From Cladorrhinum sp. PSN259 (taxonomy: Eukaryota > Ascomycota > Sordariomycetes > Sordariales > Podosporaceae), in NCBI GenBank assembly GCA_033725935.1, contig MU867064.1:558001-622000 (forward strand): a stretch of 64,000 bases of DNA. The letters are read 5' to 3'. Under the pieces are notes generated by a model that was not told the origin of the DNA, searched no databases, and saw only the letters and a program-made list of their open reading frames with translations. The translations under genes and the position numbers were made by a program. Shown here in pieces: positions 45,116-58,227 of the stretch; the stretch's first letter is position 1; each line of letters begins with the position of its first letter.

Positions 45116-45768
45116 GACGTCACAAGTTTTTTTTTTAGTGATTCCTTATTCCCTCTTACTGTATTTCCATAGGTAGGTAGAAAAAAAGCCAACAGGTAGG
45201 CCGATCAAGAAAACGCATTATGTACAATCGATTACTGGACCCGGCGACGGAAGAAAAAGAAACAAGAAGAAAAAAAACACAGATCCAGATCTAACAGCCC
45301 CCATCATCCTTCCTCTCCCTTCTCGCCTGAATGCGGACAACGAAAACTGCCATACTTCCAAAATTAAAAACTCTCTTTTAGTGCTCCTCCTACACCAACT
45401 TGCTGCTGTGTTACCTAGTTGCGTTGTCCTTTAACGCTCGTGATTTCTCGTCCATGTGTTGCCTCGGAAAAACCGGGCAATCTGATTTGGCCTAACGCAA
45501 GACAATGCCCGAGCGCGCTGTTTGAAGCACACCGCCATCCTAAATTAATCTGTGCCTGCAGAGAGTGTATCGAAGGGGGATGGCCGCTGCCTGGAATTCG
45601 TCTCGGTCGTTGGTGTAACCGGGGTGTTGCAAAGTCCCAATTTCATAGGCGAAGCCATCTGCCAGCCGGGATCTTCAGTGATTTCCATTGCCAGCTGTCG
45701 AGGCTCACAGCCCTTCCCAGACCAAATCCATCGCGAAGCAGCTTGCCTCGGATTAGCCAGGGGTTTCT

Positions 45769-47895
45769 CTAAACCGCTGTTCCAGGCGCCGGAGGAGGGG
45801 CACCCATGTCGGTACTGCCCTGACCTTGACGGCGACGCCCACCCTTCAGAGACTTCATGCGGCCCAAGAGACCGCCGCCAGACTTGGGCTGTTGATCACC
45901 GCCCAGGCCGTCGTCAGTCGTTCTTCGTTCAAGTTGGCCACCCCTGGGGCTAGTAGGTGACATGGTGCTGGCATCCGTCTTCCGCACACTAAATCCCTCC
46001 TCGCCTCCCCGGTTTCCTTGGCCGTAATCGTTGAAGAAGGGGTTACGCTCGCCATTTCCCATACCAGCAGATGGCGGTCCGCTCTCTGAAGGTGAGCGAC
46101 GGGAGTAAATACCTTCGGGGTTGGTTATTCTGCCTGAGGGCCCCTCACGGGGTCCGCGGTTGATATTGCGAATACGGTGGGCAAGGGATTTCTTGCGCTG
46201 AAGACCGTCGTTCATGACTTCAGCAGCGCGCTCCTCTTCGCGCTTCTGGATTGCAGTGCGGGCTGCAGGAGTTCCTTCGAGGAAAGTCGATGTGCCAAGG
46301 CCGAGTGACTCGTCACCATGCAGAACGTTACCACGGGCAAGGGGATCAAAGACTGGCATCTCCTTGCCGGATCGACCTTCTCTGAATCGACCATCTCTGT
46401 CCTTGGCCTTGTTGGACCATTCCAGATATGCTTCATCGTCTCCCTGGCCCAAGAAAGTCGCATGATCGGGGCGTGCGTTTAGTGGTCCAGAACCACCAAG
46501 AGTGTTGTTGAGCGAACCCTCGGGGAAAGCTTGCATGGGAGCGCGGCGGCTGCCGTTTCTGTTGCGGTGAGGATTGAGTGCATCAAAAGGCCCATCGTGA
46601 TGGAAGACTGTGATGGATTGTTAGCAATTAACTCTCACGAGGAGTCTGATGAACAAATACATACTTCCAGTTCCATAGATGCTTGTGGCATCTAGCTGAT
46701 CAATGATATCGAGCTTGCGGCTGACAGGTTTCCTATCCTTGCCACCACCGCTGCCAGCCTCGCGCTGTCGACGTTCACGCTCACGCCGCCTCAGGTCACG
46801 TTGGCTTCTCTCTTCCTCGGTCAAAAACTTATCGCCAGGTGCAATTGACGACTCCGAGTTTCTACGGGGACGTGGCTCCGCGCGTCTCTCTTGACGTCTC
46901 GGGGGAGATAGGGGAGCTTCAATATCAATGAGCTTCTCACCAGCTCCTTGAGCTTTCCGGGCGCGAAGGGCCTCTTCCTGTGATCGAGTAGGACGGTGAG
47001 TAGGCTGCTGTCCGTTTCGGTTTCCAGGCGGCACGTTCTCCCGTCCATTGTACGGACCGGGCTGACCAGGGGGAGGTCCGCGACGACCCATCGGAGGCTT
47101 TGTGGCATCGGGCCTCGGTGGCGCAGCGGCCGCGGCCTTATCCTCGAGAGTCAAAGAACCCTTTGATGGCATTGTTAGCTGTTTTTCGGGTATTGCAAGC
47201 ACAAAACACGAATGCGTTTATGAACACCTCAATTGGTGATTGCAAAACGTAATGAAGACGGGGAGACGTACGAAGATTTCTTCGGCCGTGAGCGATGGCC
47301 TTTTATCTAGTGACGACATGCTGTCGGAAGTCGATCGGATATTCGAAAGGCTGGCTCGGGTAGAGAGTGCGGGATCCAGGAATGGATTGCGCGAAGTTGG
47401 TCGCGGAGGAGGATCGTCAAAGGGGGAGCTAGGACTTGGAAGTCCGGGCGATGCAGCGCGATTGCGAAAGGGATTGTTTGAAGGAAGGTTGAGGTTCAGC
47501 CCAGCAGAGCGTGATTGATCTAAATCATCCGCCAGGAGAAAAACGTCAGTAAACCATCAACCGGGCAGGGAAACGGTGGATTTGGAACCCCCGCGGCACT
47601 ATGCATGCAAATGACGACTGTGAGAGGCAAGATGAAACCGCAATCTCCTTTACATGACACAACAGGCTCGACGGTAGAGCGAACCGATTAAAATGCCCAG
47701 GCGCCAAACTACCCCATCAACACGAAAACTGGGAAGTGGGCAATGGGAGAGGGACGGGATTCTGGGTCTGTTGCCACATCTCCCCATATTCCATCCCATC
47801 AAGGGACAGGCCACGCGTTTGAAAGATTTCCCGGGTGCAACAGGGGATTGGTTTGACAGCGACTCACCTTGGCGATCTGGTTGGATGGACGCCAT
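45769..47895 (-). CDS. Pal1 family cell-morphogenesis protein
   Basis: Fission-yeast Pal1 is a cortical, endocytosis-associated protein that maintains cell shape. Four minus-strand exons, 47895-47868, 47519-47272, 47160-46665 and 46607-45769, give 536 residues with all phases consistent. Exon 1 is only 28 nt (MASIQPDRQ plus one base). Exon 2 has the NPF-containing stretch NLPSNNPFRNRAASP and a second NPF (SRNPFLDP). NPF motifs bind EH-domain endocytic proteins. The family signature spans the exon 3/4 join, LDIIDQLDATSIYGTGI-FHHDGPFDALNPHRN, at about residues 242-275. After it come FLGQGDDEAYLEWSNKAKDR-like text and disordered Gly/Arg/Ser-rich sequence. A third NPF (ERNPFFNDY) lies near residue 440. 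The tail contains LLGRMKSLKGGRRR, a basic amphipathic segment likely to bind membrane. The intron before exon 2 is 348 bp, long for this window. Confidence 0.93.
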
Positions 47896-50800
47896 GATGG
47901 GCGCAAGTGATAAGGGGTGCACACGAAAAATAAAAATCTGCTGGCTGGCTTCGGAAAAGCAATGCACGTTCTGGCGTACAGTGATGTGATGTAGCGGTTT
48001 GTGGTCCGCGGATGGACGTGATGCTCCGGAGGGCGGTCCTGGGCGGCTTGCTGTGTGGTCAGGCCTGTGGTACAAGTGTCAAATGTCTGGGAGAATTGAA
48101 TTCCAATGGTCCGGGGCTAGCGTCATACCTCAGTGGAGGAGAGATAAGGAGTTCGGACAACGCTGCCGCTGCTTGTTTTCGTGGGGCCAATCCCCCAGTT
48201 TCAAGTTTCACTGTTTTTTTTTCTTTCCCCTTTCCCTTGCACGAAGAAAACCACAGCAAACGGCAGTTCCTCCTGAGGAAGATGTGCGCTAGTAATCGCA
48301 CCAGGTTTCGCCTGCAGAGGTCGGGTCGAGATCGGACAACGGTCGCAGGAATTAGCGGTTCGATCGGGTTTCGTTTACCGCTTAATGATTCTTATGGCGT
48401 CGTTTGAATACGGCGAAACGGGTGTATCGAGGTGAGAATTCGAGTCGAGAATGTTGTGGAAGAATGGTTCACTACAGTTGTCCCTTCGTCCGTCTATTGG
48501 TATGCACGTCGGTTGCTTCGCGGTTCCTGAATGTCTGCCTGTCTAATTTGTTTGTCCACTGGCAGTGTTCCACAAGGAGAATCTGCACATTCAACGGAGA
48601 ATGTAGGAAACGCTGCCGAGGCGCCCGGTACCTGTCTGCAGCTCGCAGTTGAGATCTGACGTAGGTGCGATATTCAAATACTGTCAGGCTACAGCAGCTC
48701 TTCGCTCACGAGAAGCCACTGAACTTTCTGAAGCTTGCTTTGGTCGGTTTGATGATGGGTGCAGGGAGAAATTGAGAGGCACACGCAAAATCCCAAATTG
48801 TTGAGCTCAGGAGAAGACGGGGTCGCGGATCGAGATGGGCCCCGGTGGGCTCGTGTGGATTTGGTGGGCTCAGGGTCGTGTGGACAGCAGCAGCGGCTAG
48901 TTTAGCTGATCGGCGTCACCACAGCCAGGGCAGGTCGGTTGTAGGTCAGCAAAAGCAGATGAAGACAAAATACCGAGTATTAATGCTGCTTATTTGCTTT
49001 GCTCGATAGATAAGAAGAGAAGCAGAAGCAAACTTGTGCAAGTGTTTGCTCTGATCCTGTCCTTGACAGAAAAGGGAAGCGGCCCTGGCTCCCTTGGCTT
49101 GTGGTCACCAGGGCAGGTTAGTAAAAGTTAAGGCTCAGTCTCGGCGCTCTGGGGTCCATTTCCTGGGCATCGCGAAACGCTCCAGCCGATGGATGTCCAT
49201 GGTGCCTTCTCCACATTTAAATTCATCTTGGATTAAACATGAGCCACACGGACTTTTGCAAGTCCATCTCAACAGCAGCAACAACACTCTGGTTTGTGCT
49301 GTCCCTTGATGGCGTTTAGATAAAGTTTTGGAGTTTAAAAAACAAGCCCCTGCAGCTCCTGTTCCTGGCATGAAACGATCTGAGCATTCCACAATTCCCA
49401 CTCCACAAAACAATATCTGGGTCTCCGCCCTGGTGTTTTTGAAGTCTCGTGGCGGACAAGGAATGCTCATCCTGTCGTCCGGCAACCCTCCTTCTTTATA
49501 CACTGCATCGAGTACCAAGAGTTGAGATGCCGATGGAACAGAATGCCAAATCAACATCACAATGACCTACTAAATGCACATCATCCCCGTTGCCCATCAG
49601 CAATCTCGTCTCCTCGCAATATCATAGCCGATGTGGTGCAAGACAAACAAGTCTATCGGGTGTCGCCAATAGCAAACTAAAGCGGTGAGCTGCATGAGTC
49701 CTATCCCCAAAAGGGCCAAAGCAGGCATAATCCATGGACACACACCATCCGTTGCGACTTTTCTTCTCCTCCTACCTCTTACTCGGTGCTCGTAGAACGG
49801 TGACGAGTAGTGATCATGTCGATTCATGGTGAGCGGAACATTGGACCTCGAATGCAAGAGAAACCAGGAAACGGGATGAAGAATTGAAAGAGACAAAAGG
49901 TACGTTGGGGCAGCCGTGGACCCTTGAGGTCGTGTCTGCCAAGATCCTAATTAAGACCCCTTTTTTATGCCGCTTGCCCCGCCATTTTGTTGTGGGGTAA
50001 TCAGCCGACGATGCTGAGTGGTGCGGAAGATACAAGATTGAGATGCTTTCTCGTTTATATGCTCAACGAACTGGTCTCGACCATGAAGAAGGCACGTTGG
50101 TGCTCCAACTATCTTATCAGTCCATCAAACAGCGGCCATAAATCAAGCATGGATGAAACCTATCGAGTCGTCAATCCTCAATGGTCATTATGGCCCGACA
50201 AACTACAAGACGAGCCTCGGCCTCGTCAGGTGATCCATGTAACATGAACACTCAGAATTCAGATATCATCTTTCGCCAACATTCTGAGCCGAATGGCAGC
50301 CGTGGACAGGAAGACTGAACTTCGGAATTGGTTTCCTGGTTCAGCCCACCACGATGGCTTATCCCACCGAAATGTGCTCTCTCTTGCAATGTTTTGGAAC
50401 TCAGCCCCAACAGTATCTTTGTTTTTCTTTCTATCAAGCATCATCCGAAGCAACATCTGACCCGTGGTGTTCAGATCTTTCGCAAAGACATCGCTGATAA
50501 TGAACCAAGATGAAGTAAATAACCATAACTTCAGATTGTCTACGGACCGCGATGGAGAGTTTGCTCGTAGACTGGCAAAGTTCTACTATTCTTCTTAACA
50601 GCTCCATCATTACACACAACGTTGATCATCACAGAAATCAAAGCATATTCGACAATACATGGACTGGGCCGACCAACCACACCCACAAGTGATGCGGCAA
50701 ATGAGGAGGACATCAGAACACTTTCACGCTTCACTTGACCACGTCCAAGAACCAAAATAGGAAAGAATGATTAAAAGGATAGAATAAAGAATAAACCAGA

Positions 50801-53800
50801 ATAAAGTAATAGAATAAACGAATAAAAGAATAACCAAAAGATTAAAATAAACCCTAAAACAAAGATTTAAAGAATCAAGAAGCAACTACAAGATCATGAA
50901 CTTAAGTAGCTTGCTTACGAATGTATCTGTTTGTGTTATCACCGGGGTATGACGATGCTGTTGACTTATACTTGAAAGGTCATAGCATGGCATGTGATCT
51001 GAAGAACTAAGGTAGTCAAGCTGCAAATCATCGATGGAGATGGCCATAACATGAGCGGTTTATACAAAAGCTATCGGAGCTTGACTTTGAACCGGAGACT
51101 GAAGAGTATACTCAACCTGGCCTCGAGCACTACCTACACCCGTTGCCAGTGACTATAACTTTGTCGGATCATGGCTCGGCTAGGATCCGTCGATTTTCTC
51201 GTCTTCCCAGCCTAACTCTCCTCGAGGGGAGTTGGCCAATGATAACTACCAGGCAAGAGGCAACAAGTGAAACATATCATGCTGTGACATACAAGTTGTA
51301 GGCATATGATCACTTGGTGTTGGTTCCGCATCCCTCTTCCTACTGCCTGAACACAAACCAGCTTTTCCCCCTCTGTTGTACTAAAACCCTCAGCATCGGA
51401 ATGTTGATCCAAGCTCATGCCATCGTGGCTGTTGAGAGATGTAATACAATAGTTTTCGTTGATGCATGCGCCGATCAAAATAGAGCGATCAGCCGATGAC
51501 ATATTTAATGAGCAAGTTGGACAAGCAATGTCTCAACGATGACAATAGTTTAAACCCATCAAACAACTCATTTGTGTTACATGTTGAGGATATACAATCG
51601 GAACGATTAGACTCTTTCGTCCAGAAAAGGCATCATACAGCCAGGCTTACTGGTGCTGGCGCAAGCTGTGTCTGAAACACACTATGGGCAAGCCGGTCTC
51701 GACGGACACAAGGCTAGGCAAACTGTGATAAAAAAAAACATCGCTAAGCATTTTCAACCGACGATTATTCATGTGCAAGACGGAGTAGCTATACCGAGTG
51801 TGACAAAGATCGCGTGGCGCTGCGGGGAAGCTGGGGAGAAAAAAAAAGGCTTCCTCCGAGGAGGTACAAAGTCGGATCTGCGGAAAGGCAGACAGAGAAA
51901 TTGACGTCTGGAACATGATCCAGCTGCTTGCAAAGCATTTGGCCGAGGTCTGATCAACAGCTGTGTAGCAGGCCTGCGATGATCGCGGTGTAACACAATA
52001 TGTATTGCCTGCGCCACAATAGCCAGGTCGAATATTTGGATAGATGGGCCGCGACCTCGTCAGTGACGTGATGATCATATCCAACAGAAACTCCGCCCCA
52101 GCTTCACACTCTCAGATGGTGGGGGGTTAAGACGGATCCCGAAGGTGTCTGGGCGTATTCCGTGTACGAATGCGCATATAGTGGTGTGCAGCTGTGTGGT
52201 GGGATGTGGTGGAAAACTTGCAAGATATATCTGACAAGGTGAAATAGGCCATCGGCAGATTACCCAACAACCAAAGAGATCGACAAGAGCCGGACTCGCG
52301 CAGCCGTAACTCCCGCACACGCTTCATTTGGAATTCTATTTCGGGCGACTTGTAGTTATCTATCTGTCTCTAGTTGCCCTGGCCGCGAACAATCTCGATT
52401 TCGAAAGATTGCAGCTCCCGGAAGCATCCGACGGATTCATTTCGAGTGGACATCAAGCATATTGCCAGGTAACGAACAGCACGTCTAGTCAGCGGCGGTG
52501 TCTGGCGCCTTGCGGCGTTTTGTTTGTGTCTGAATCAATCGCCTTTCTGTGGTGTCCGAACCGTCTGTTGCCTGTACGTTGGAGGACGAATCAGTGTCGG
52601 TAACCGCTTCATCGAGCCCCGTGTCCTGCGGTGCGTACATGCCGCATGGGTGCTATAGATGAATTGTGGTTGAACAGCAGGCAGTCCAACATTGTCAATC
52701 TTGGAAAGGGCGCAGAGGCACACAAAAGTGTTCTGCTCAAAAGCGCACCGTCGAGGACATTTGGATTGTCTGTCTTTGGCGATGCCCTGAGTGGTCCATG
52801 TCGATGGTTGGATGCTGCTGTCAATTGTGGGCCGCGGCCCGCAGCCCTTCCATGGAATCCACACAACGACGGAACCCCTCCTCAAAATCGCGAAAAGGCG
52901 CACGCGTTTTCTTTTAGCGCGGGGATACCCTTGAGAATCCAGAACAATAAACAACAATCCTGTTTCTGATGGAGATGTCGAGCCCTTTCTTTAATATCCC
53001 TCGAGCCCGTTTGCTATCATGCAGCACTGTGTTCTCCGTGCGAGCTGCCTCAGTCCAATGCATTGATGATGCCTCTAAGGACCAATCTGATGCCGCCATA
53101 TGCCCGCAGATCAGTGAATCCCGCCTGGTACCCCTCCCCGGTCTTTGCGGCCCCAATCGGCCGTAATAGGTACTCCGTGCGTATATCGACGTACAGTGCG
53201 GGACTCAGATGGACTGCATGTCCCATTTGAGAGATCCGTGCGAATCCGGCAAGCGGACTGGCGGATTTAAGCGCTCAAAGGTTAATAGCGCCTCTTTTTG
53301 GAGCCTCTGATAGGTGGTACGGGGAATATATTATGTCTGTAGACGACAACACGCATCCCTCTGGGTCCCGGCTCAGCGAAAGAGAGTGTTTGATCCAAGC
53401 TGTCGGGACGTGACGGTGTCTACCAAATGGATCTGTAAAGAGGGAGAATCACTCGGGGGCCTCACACCAGGGTGACCAAGGCTTCCCAGTTGTATCGTAC
53501 AAGGCTTGCTTGCAGACGAGCAAACAATGACTGACATATCACATCGTGAAATCCAGCTAAAAGATCTAGTGGGAAGAAGGCTCCCACCTCACCGTGCGTC
53601 CCTGCCCAAGGACTGCCTGGGCTCCAGGTCGGCTTACCAGAAGGCGACACGGGCTAGGGACACCTGGGCGCGTTCCCTCTGTATCACAGTGCCTAACACA
53701 TTGACCAGATCAAGTTGTGTTCTAACTCAAGGAAAAAAAATTGTGAACCGTTCATTATTTCTCTTAGCTTTTGCGCCAGTCAGGAGAGCGTGCCATTTCA

Positions 53801-54969
53801 GGTTGTAGGACCTACTTAATGTATTGATCGATCAACGAGGCATCGGAAGAACACTTGAGTGAGGGGAACGAGGGGCTGATGACAGCAGGACCCTTGAAAA
53901 GGCACCTTTCCAGTGGCTTTTTCGTCGGATTGGGCTTCACTGCCTGAATGGAGTGCTGAGCAAGGGTTGTCTCCCAGCTGGGACGCGAGCACCGACGCAG
54001 GGCAAAGTCTGACTTCCTCCGCACTGTGTCATCCATCATTGTAGCCTGCATCTAGCGAACACGCACTGTACGAAGAGGGCACCCTGCTTGGTTGGGGCAA
54101 GGCCAACCTGCCCTCCCAAGGGGCGGACGCCGAGCCCGCCCAGCCTGGATTCAAAGTCAGGTTGGCTTCCCAGGTCCCCTTACCTGACCAACCCTTTCCT
54201 CTTCTCTCTCGCCCTTCTCTTTTTCAAATATCATCAACTGTCTCGCGCCTTTCTCACGACAATAGCGTGAAAGGGCTATTAATAAGAGGGTAAGAATACA
54301 ACCTGCCATTGTTGTGCATCTTTTTTTTTCTATCGGAAAAGATTTAATTATCTAATCTCTCGTCGGCAGCCAGGTTTATTTCTGCATTCGGGTCGGCCGT
54401 GAATTTCGCTTTCGTTGCCACCCTCCACCTCACCGCGGTCGGCAGCAGGAATCCTTCCCCTCTCCGTCCAACTTCCCCAAAACTCGACATAACCCTCCCA
54501 GCGTCCATTGTCAAAGACTTCCGGTTCTCCAAACGGATACTCAGCAGGTACGTACAACCATCATACGACGACGACTTCATTTTCATCCACGATCGTTCTA
54601 CACATTCCCATCTCCAAAAAAAACAACAGAAAAGAACTCAGGTCTCGGTCCGAGTCCTGGGTCTTGGCAGTAAAGAACGAGAAAGTTAGGCTGCCTTGCC
54701 CGCCTTTTCTGGGTCCTTTGCTGGCGGTCTTCCGAGTCGAGAACGCACCGTCATCTCGCATTTACCCACTGCACTGAGCGAATTCACACACCGCCTTGCC
54801 TGACTTTCCCTCTTCCCGTGCATCCAAGCCCCAAAACCTGAAACCCAGGCAGGCAACGCTAATTCAAATACCACTACCACAGTCTGCCGAAGTTCAACTG
54901 CCATTTCTCTAAAAACAACAACACCCATCGCCCGATAAGTCGAGCTGCAAAACCCGCACCGTCGCCAAT
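47896..54969. other. 7-kb interval without a recognisable protein gene
   Basis: The longest gap in the window, between the start codons of Pal1 (-) and casein kinase I (+). I checked the longer frames (for example 48012-48407 +, 49560-49135 -, 52084-51647 -, 54051-53812 -). None shows a domain, a codon pattern like the neighbours or plausible splicing. Inside it, 50757-50880 is an A-rich degenerate array of GAATAAA-like units. The stretch 54160-54965 is strongly pyrimidine-rich and is probably the CK1 promoter and 5' UTR. Long non-coding transcripts or a decayed gene are possible but not shown. Confidence 0.55.
50757..50880. repeat. A-rich degenerate GAATAAA array
   Basis: About 124 bp almost free of C on the plus strand, with at least six copies of AGAATAAA/GAATAAA spaced 10-16 bp apart. 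There is no exact period. It may be a decayed simple repeat. Confidence 0.6.
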
Positions 54970-56447
54970 ATGACGACCATGGTATGGCATCCTCTGTGTT
55001 TTCTCTTGCAAACAATTCATCGCTAGGTACCGATGCATCTGAATTACAGGCTTGGTTGCCTGGGACCGACAAATGTCGGTCGTATGACACACATGGCAAC
55101 CCGATGATAACTGTGGCTTTTCCTATTGAATGAATTTATATGGCTAACATTCTCTTCAATTTCAGGACCTCCGCGTTGGTAACAAGTACCGTATCGGTCG
55201 CAAGATCGGTTCTGGTTCCTTCGGTGACATCTACCTCGGCACTAACATCATCTCCGGCGAGGAGATTGCTATCAAGCTCGAGAGCGTCAAGGCCAAGCAC
55301 CCCCAGCTTGAGTATGAGGCTCGTGTCTACAAGTCGCTTGCCGGCGGTGTCGGCATTCCCTTCGTTCGTTGGTTCGGCACCGAGTGTGATTACAATGCCA
55401 TGGTTCTGGATCTTCTTGGACCTTCTCTGGAGGATCTCTTCAACTTTTGCAACCGCAAGTTCTCGCTCAAGACGGTCCTTCTCCTTGCCGATCAGCTCAT
55501 TTCTCGCATTGAGTACATCCACGCGAAGTCTTTCATTCACCGCGATATCAAGCCTGACAACTTCCTGATGGGTATTGGCAAGCGTGGCAACCAGGTCAAC
55601 GTGATTGATTTCGGTCTCGCCAAGAAGTACCGCGATCCCAAGACTCACTTCCACATTCCGTACAGAGAGAACAAGAACCTGACGGGCACTGCCCGCTACG
55701 CCTCGATCAACACCCATCTTGGTGTCGAGCAGTCCCGCCGTGACGACATGGAGTCCCTCGGCTATGTCATGCTTTACTTCTGCCGTGGTTCTCTTCCCTG
55801 GCAGGGGCTCAAGGCTGCTACTAAGAAGCAGAAGTACGACCGTATCATGGAGAAGAAGATGACTACTCCCACCGATGTTCTTTGCCGTGGCTTCCCCAAT
55901 GAGTTCGCCATTTACCTGAATTACACTCGCTCGCTTCGCTTCGACGACAAGCCTGACTACAGCTACCTCCGCAAGATCTTCCGTGATCTCTTTGTTCGTG
56001 AGGGCTTCCAGTACGACTACGTCTTCGACTGGACTGTCTACAAGTACCAGAAGAACGCCCAGGCCATTCAGCAGGCTGCCGGCAACCAGGCTGGCCAGGT
56101 CGTCGCCGATCCCAAGGATCCTGCCCAGGCCGCCCGTAAGGATGTCCAGCCCGCGCCCCGTGGAACCCGTAAGCAGATTGCTGGCGAGACCCCCGAGACC
56201 AACCGTGCCGTCGGTGGCAGCGACAGGATGTGAGTTACCGCCAGCCTACCTATCACCTTTGCCCAAAGCATTCCTAGTAAGGAATCATATTTCCTTCGAG
56301 TTTAGTGTGCTCATCAACGCTGGCCGGAGGGACAATGCTGACAAGATTGCTGACAATCAGTTTACGATAAACAGGCTGCGCTCTGCTGCCAAAGGTCAAG
56401 GCGCTGGCTCAGGATATGCTTCCAACAAATACCGTCCCATTGAGTGA
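54970..56447 (+). CDS. Casein kinase I (Hrr25/CK1-delta/epsilon class)
   Basis: Ser/Thr kinase of the essential CK1 class; in Neurospora the orthologue phosphorylates the clock protein FRQ. Three exons, 54970-54981 (12 nt, MTTM), 55166-56229 and 56375-56447, give 382 residues. Kinase motifs: IGSGSFGDIYLG (Gly loop), AIKLE (ATP Lys), FIHRDIKPDNFLMG (catalytic loop), IDFGLAKKYRD and HIPYRENKNLTGTARYASIN. The last carries the CK1-specific SIN in place of APE. RSLRFDDKPDYSYLRKIFRDLF follows. The C-terminal tail is Ala/Gln/Pro-rich and ends SDRMLRSAAKGQGAGSGYASNKYRPIE after the last splice. This agrees with the Sordariomycete tail as I recall it. If intron 2 is retained, the frame reads Met then stop, giving a 359-residue form. 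Sequence conservation across the catalytic domain is extremely high. Confidence 0.96.
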
Positions 56448-58227
56448 AGCATCGAACTCAGCGCTGGATCGAAACCACCCTCCTCTTGAGCTGTAGGATT
56501 AGCGGATTCTCATCGAGTGTGTGGGTATGGCCTGCGTGAGGCGAACCCCATCACATGATTGTTCACTCGTCTCGGCAGGGCACATTGGGTGCTCTGCCGG
56601 GTCCTGGATCAGCATCGATAGTAGATATACGCCACTCAGCACGCAGTTTTACGGATTGCTTTTTTTCGTTTTTCGACATCTCATCGGTTCATCAACTTTC
56701 CCTTGGCTCGGATGACTCTATTATTCTATGGCATGGGCAGGTCGAATTAGCTTTTGGGCTAATCGTCCCGCTCACGCTTTTTGAGTAGAGTCTGACGAAC
56801 GGCACGCCCGGCACTTTGACAAGCTTAAAGTGTCGTCTTTTTTGGGAATTAGTCCGATGCTCTGGACTCGGAATGCCGCGAGGTTGACCGTTATCAACGA
56901 TAGCAAATGCTCCTGATCTGTCAACTCCATTCTTTGAAGACCGTTGGCTTTCCGAACTTGAGATATCGACATTCGAAGCATCGTTTCGCAAGCAACACCC
57001 CGTTCACTCCTTTCATTCTATTTTCACCTGGCGCTTTTGATCTTGTTTTGTTTTCCTTTCACTTTCATGGCAACTTCACTAAATCACATCGGGATCCGCT
57101 TGTGGGGAGGTAATTAGGGGAAGAAGCGATTCCTTTGTTAAATTGTGGTGGCGGATTGGCGATTCAGCTTCCGGTCATCAAGACAAGAACAAAAATTTGG
57201 ACCGTTTATTTATTAGTGGCCGTTTTTTTTTGGCTTTCCCAAGTCGCAAGTTGATGGCCGTTGAAGCTGGAATTGCCAGGATGTCATTTTGGAAGTGGTG
57301 ATTGTATTGCTCGGTATTTGCGAAAGAGAAGTGGTTAACTGGAGTACGTCGGGACTTTCTTTTCACGCAAAGGGAAGCAGCTCAGAAATCTTCTCTTTAA
57401 GGAAAACCCGATTTCATTCAGTCCTAAATTGGCAATAGAGTCCCCAATTGGAGCTCTGGTTCCCTTGGAACCGGACATCCGGGGATGGCTGGAAAACATC
57501 GGCACTGGCCGTTGGCTTCTCTTTTGCCCCTCTTGGTAACATGGAACATGATCGGAGAGACCGGCCGAATCGCGGGAGCTGGCAAGTTGTGGCCGGTTCC
57601 GGGTATCAGTGCGGTGGATAATGTACTCATGACCATGCAAGGGACCGCAGGCAATGCATGATAGGTAGTTTTCATAAATTCAGATCTCGTCTTGTTTTTA
57701 ACCCATGTTCCCGCGTGTGATGAATTCGTATAGTGTCAAAAGGGCGCGCTCCAGTTTGCTCAGCCTCCTGTGCTGCATGAGCAAAACGAGGATCGTGCTG
57801 ACCAAAAGTCGGTGTCTAAGGAGGCTGTACACGGCGGGTCACCTGCAAGTTGCTCGTTAGAGGCGCGTGGTGACGTTGAGTGCCGAGGGAAGCCTGTTGA
57901 CTCAGGCCGCTACTGACATGATACCCAGCAGAGGTGGTAGCGAGGTATAAGACTTGAGGTGAGGACCTTCAACGGCCATGGATTTCAGCTTTTGTTTTTT
58001 TTTTGATGATTCTTTCATAAACCGGTTGATTTAATTATAAAATACTTACCCCGCGGGCGCCCCCGACGTCAGTCAATCCCCGCCTAATTATAATAAACTC
58101 CAGTGCCCTTTGTCGGGACATCCCTTGTCGCCCAGCATTCATCCAGTCTCGTCCGAGTGGAATCCCTCCTAATCAGGTACGGCGGCGTATTAACACCCGA
58201 GCGGACTCAACCGCCCTGAAAGACGAT
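56448..58227. other. Intergenic, 1.8 kb
   Basis: 3' flank of CK1 and promoter of the 5-phosphatase gene. No gene recognised. TAATTATAAT-like AT words occur near 58030-58095, close upstream of the next start. Confidence 0.5.

Noticed and set aside
48012..54051. Frames of 80-145 codons in the 7-kb gap (for example 48012-48407 +, 49560-49135 -, 52084-51647 -, 52957-52535 -, 54051-53812 -)
   Set aside because: Composition and codon use do not resemble the neighbouring genes, several begin without ATG, and no motif is seen.
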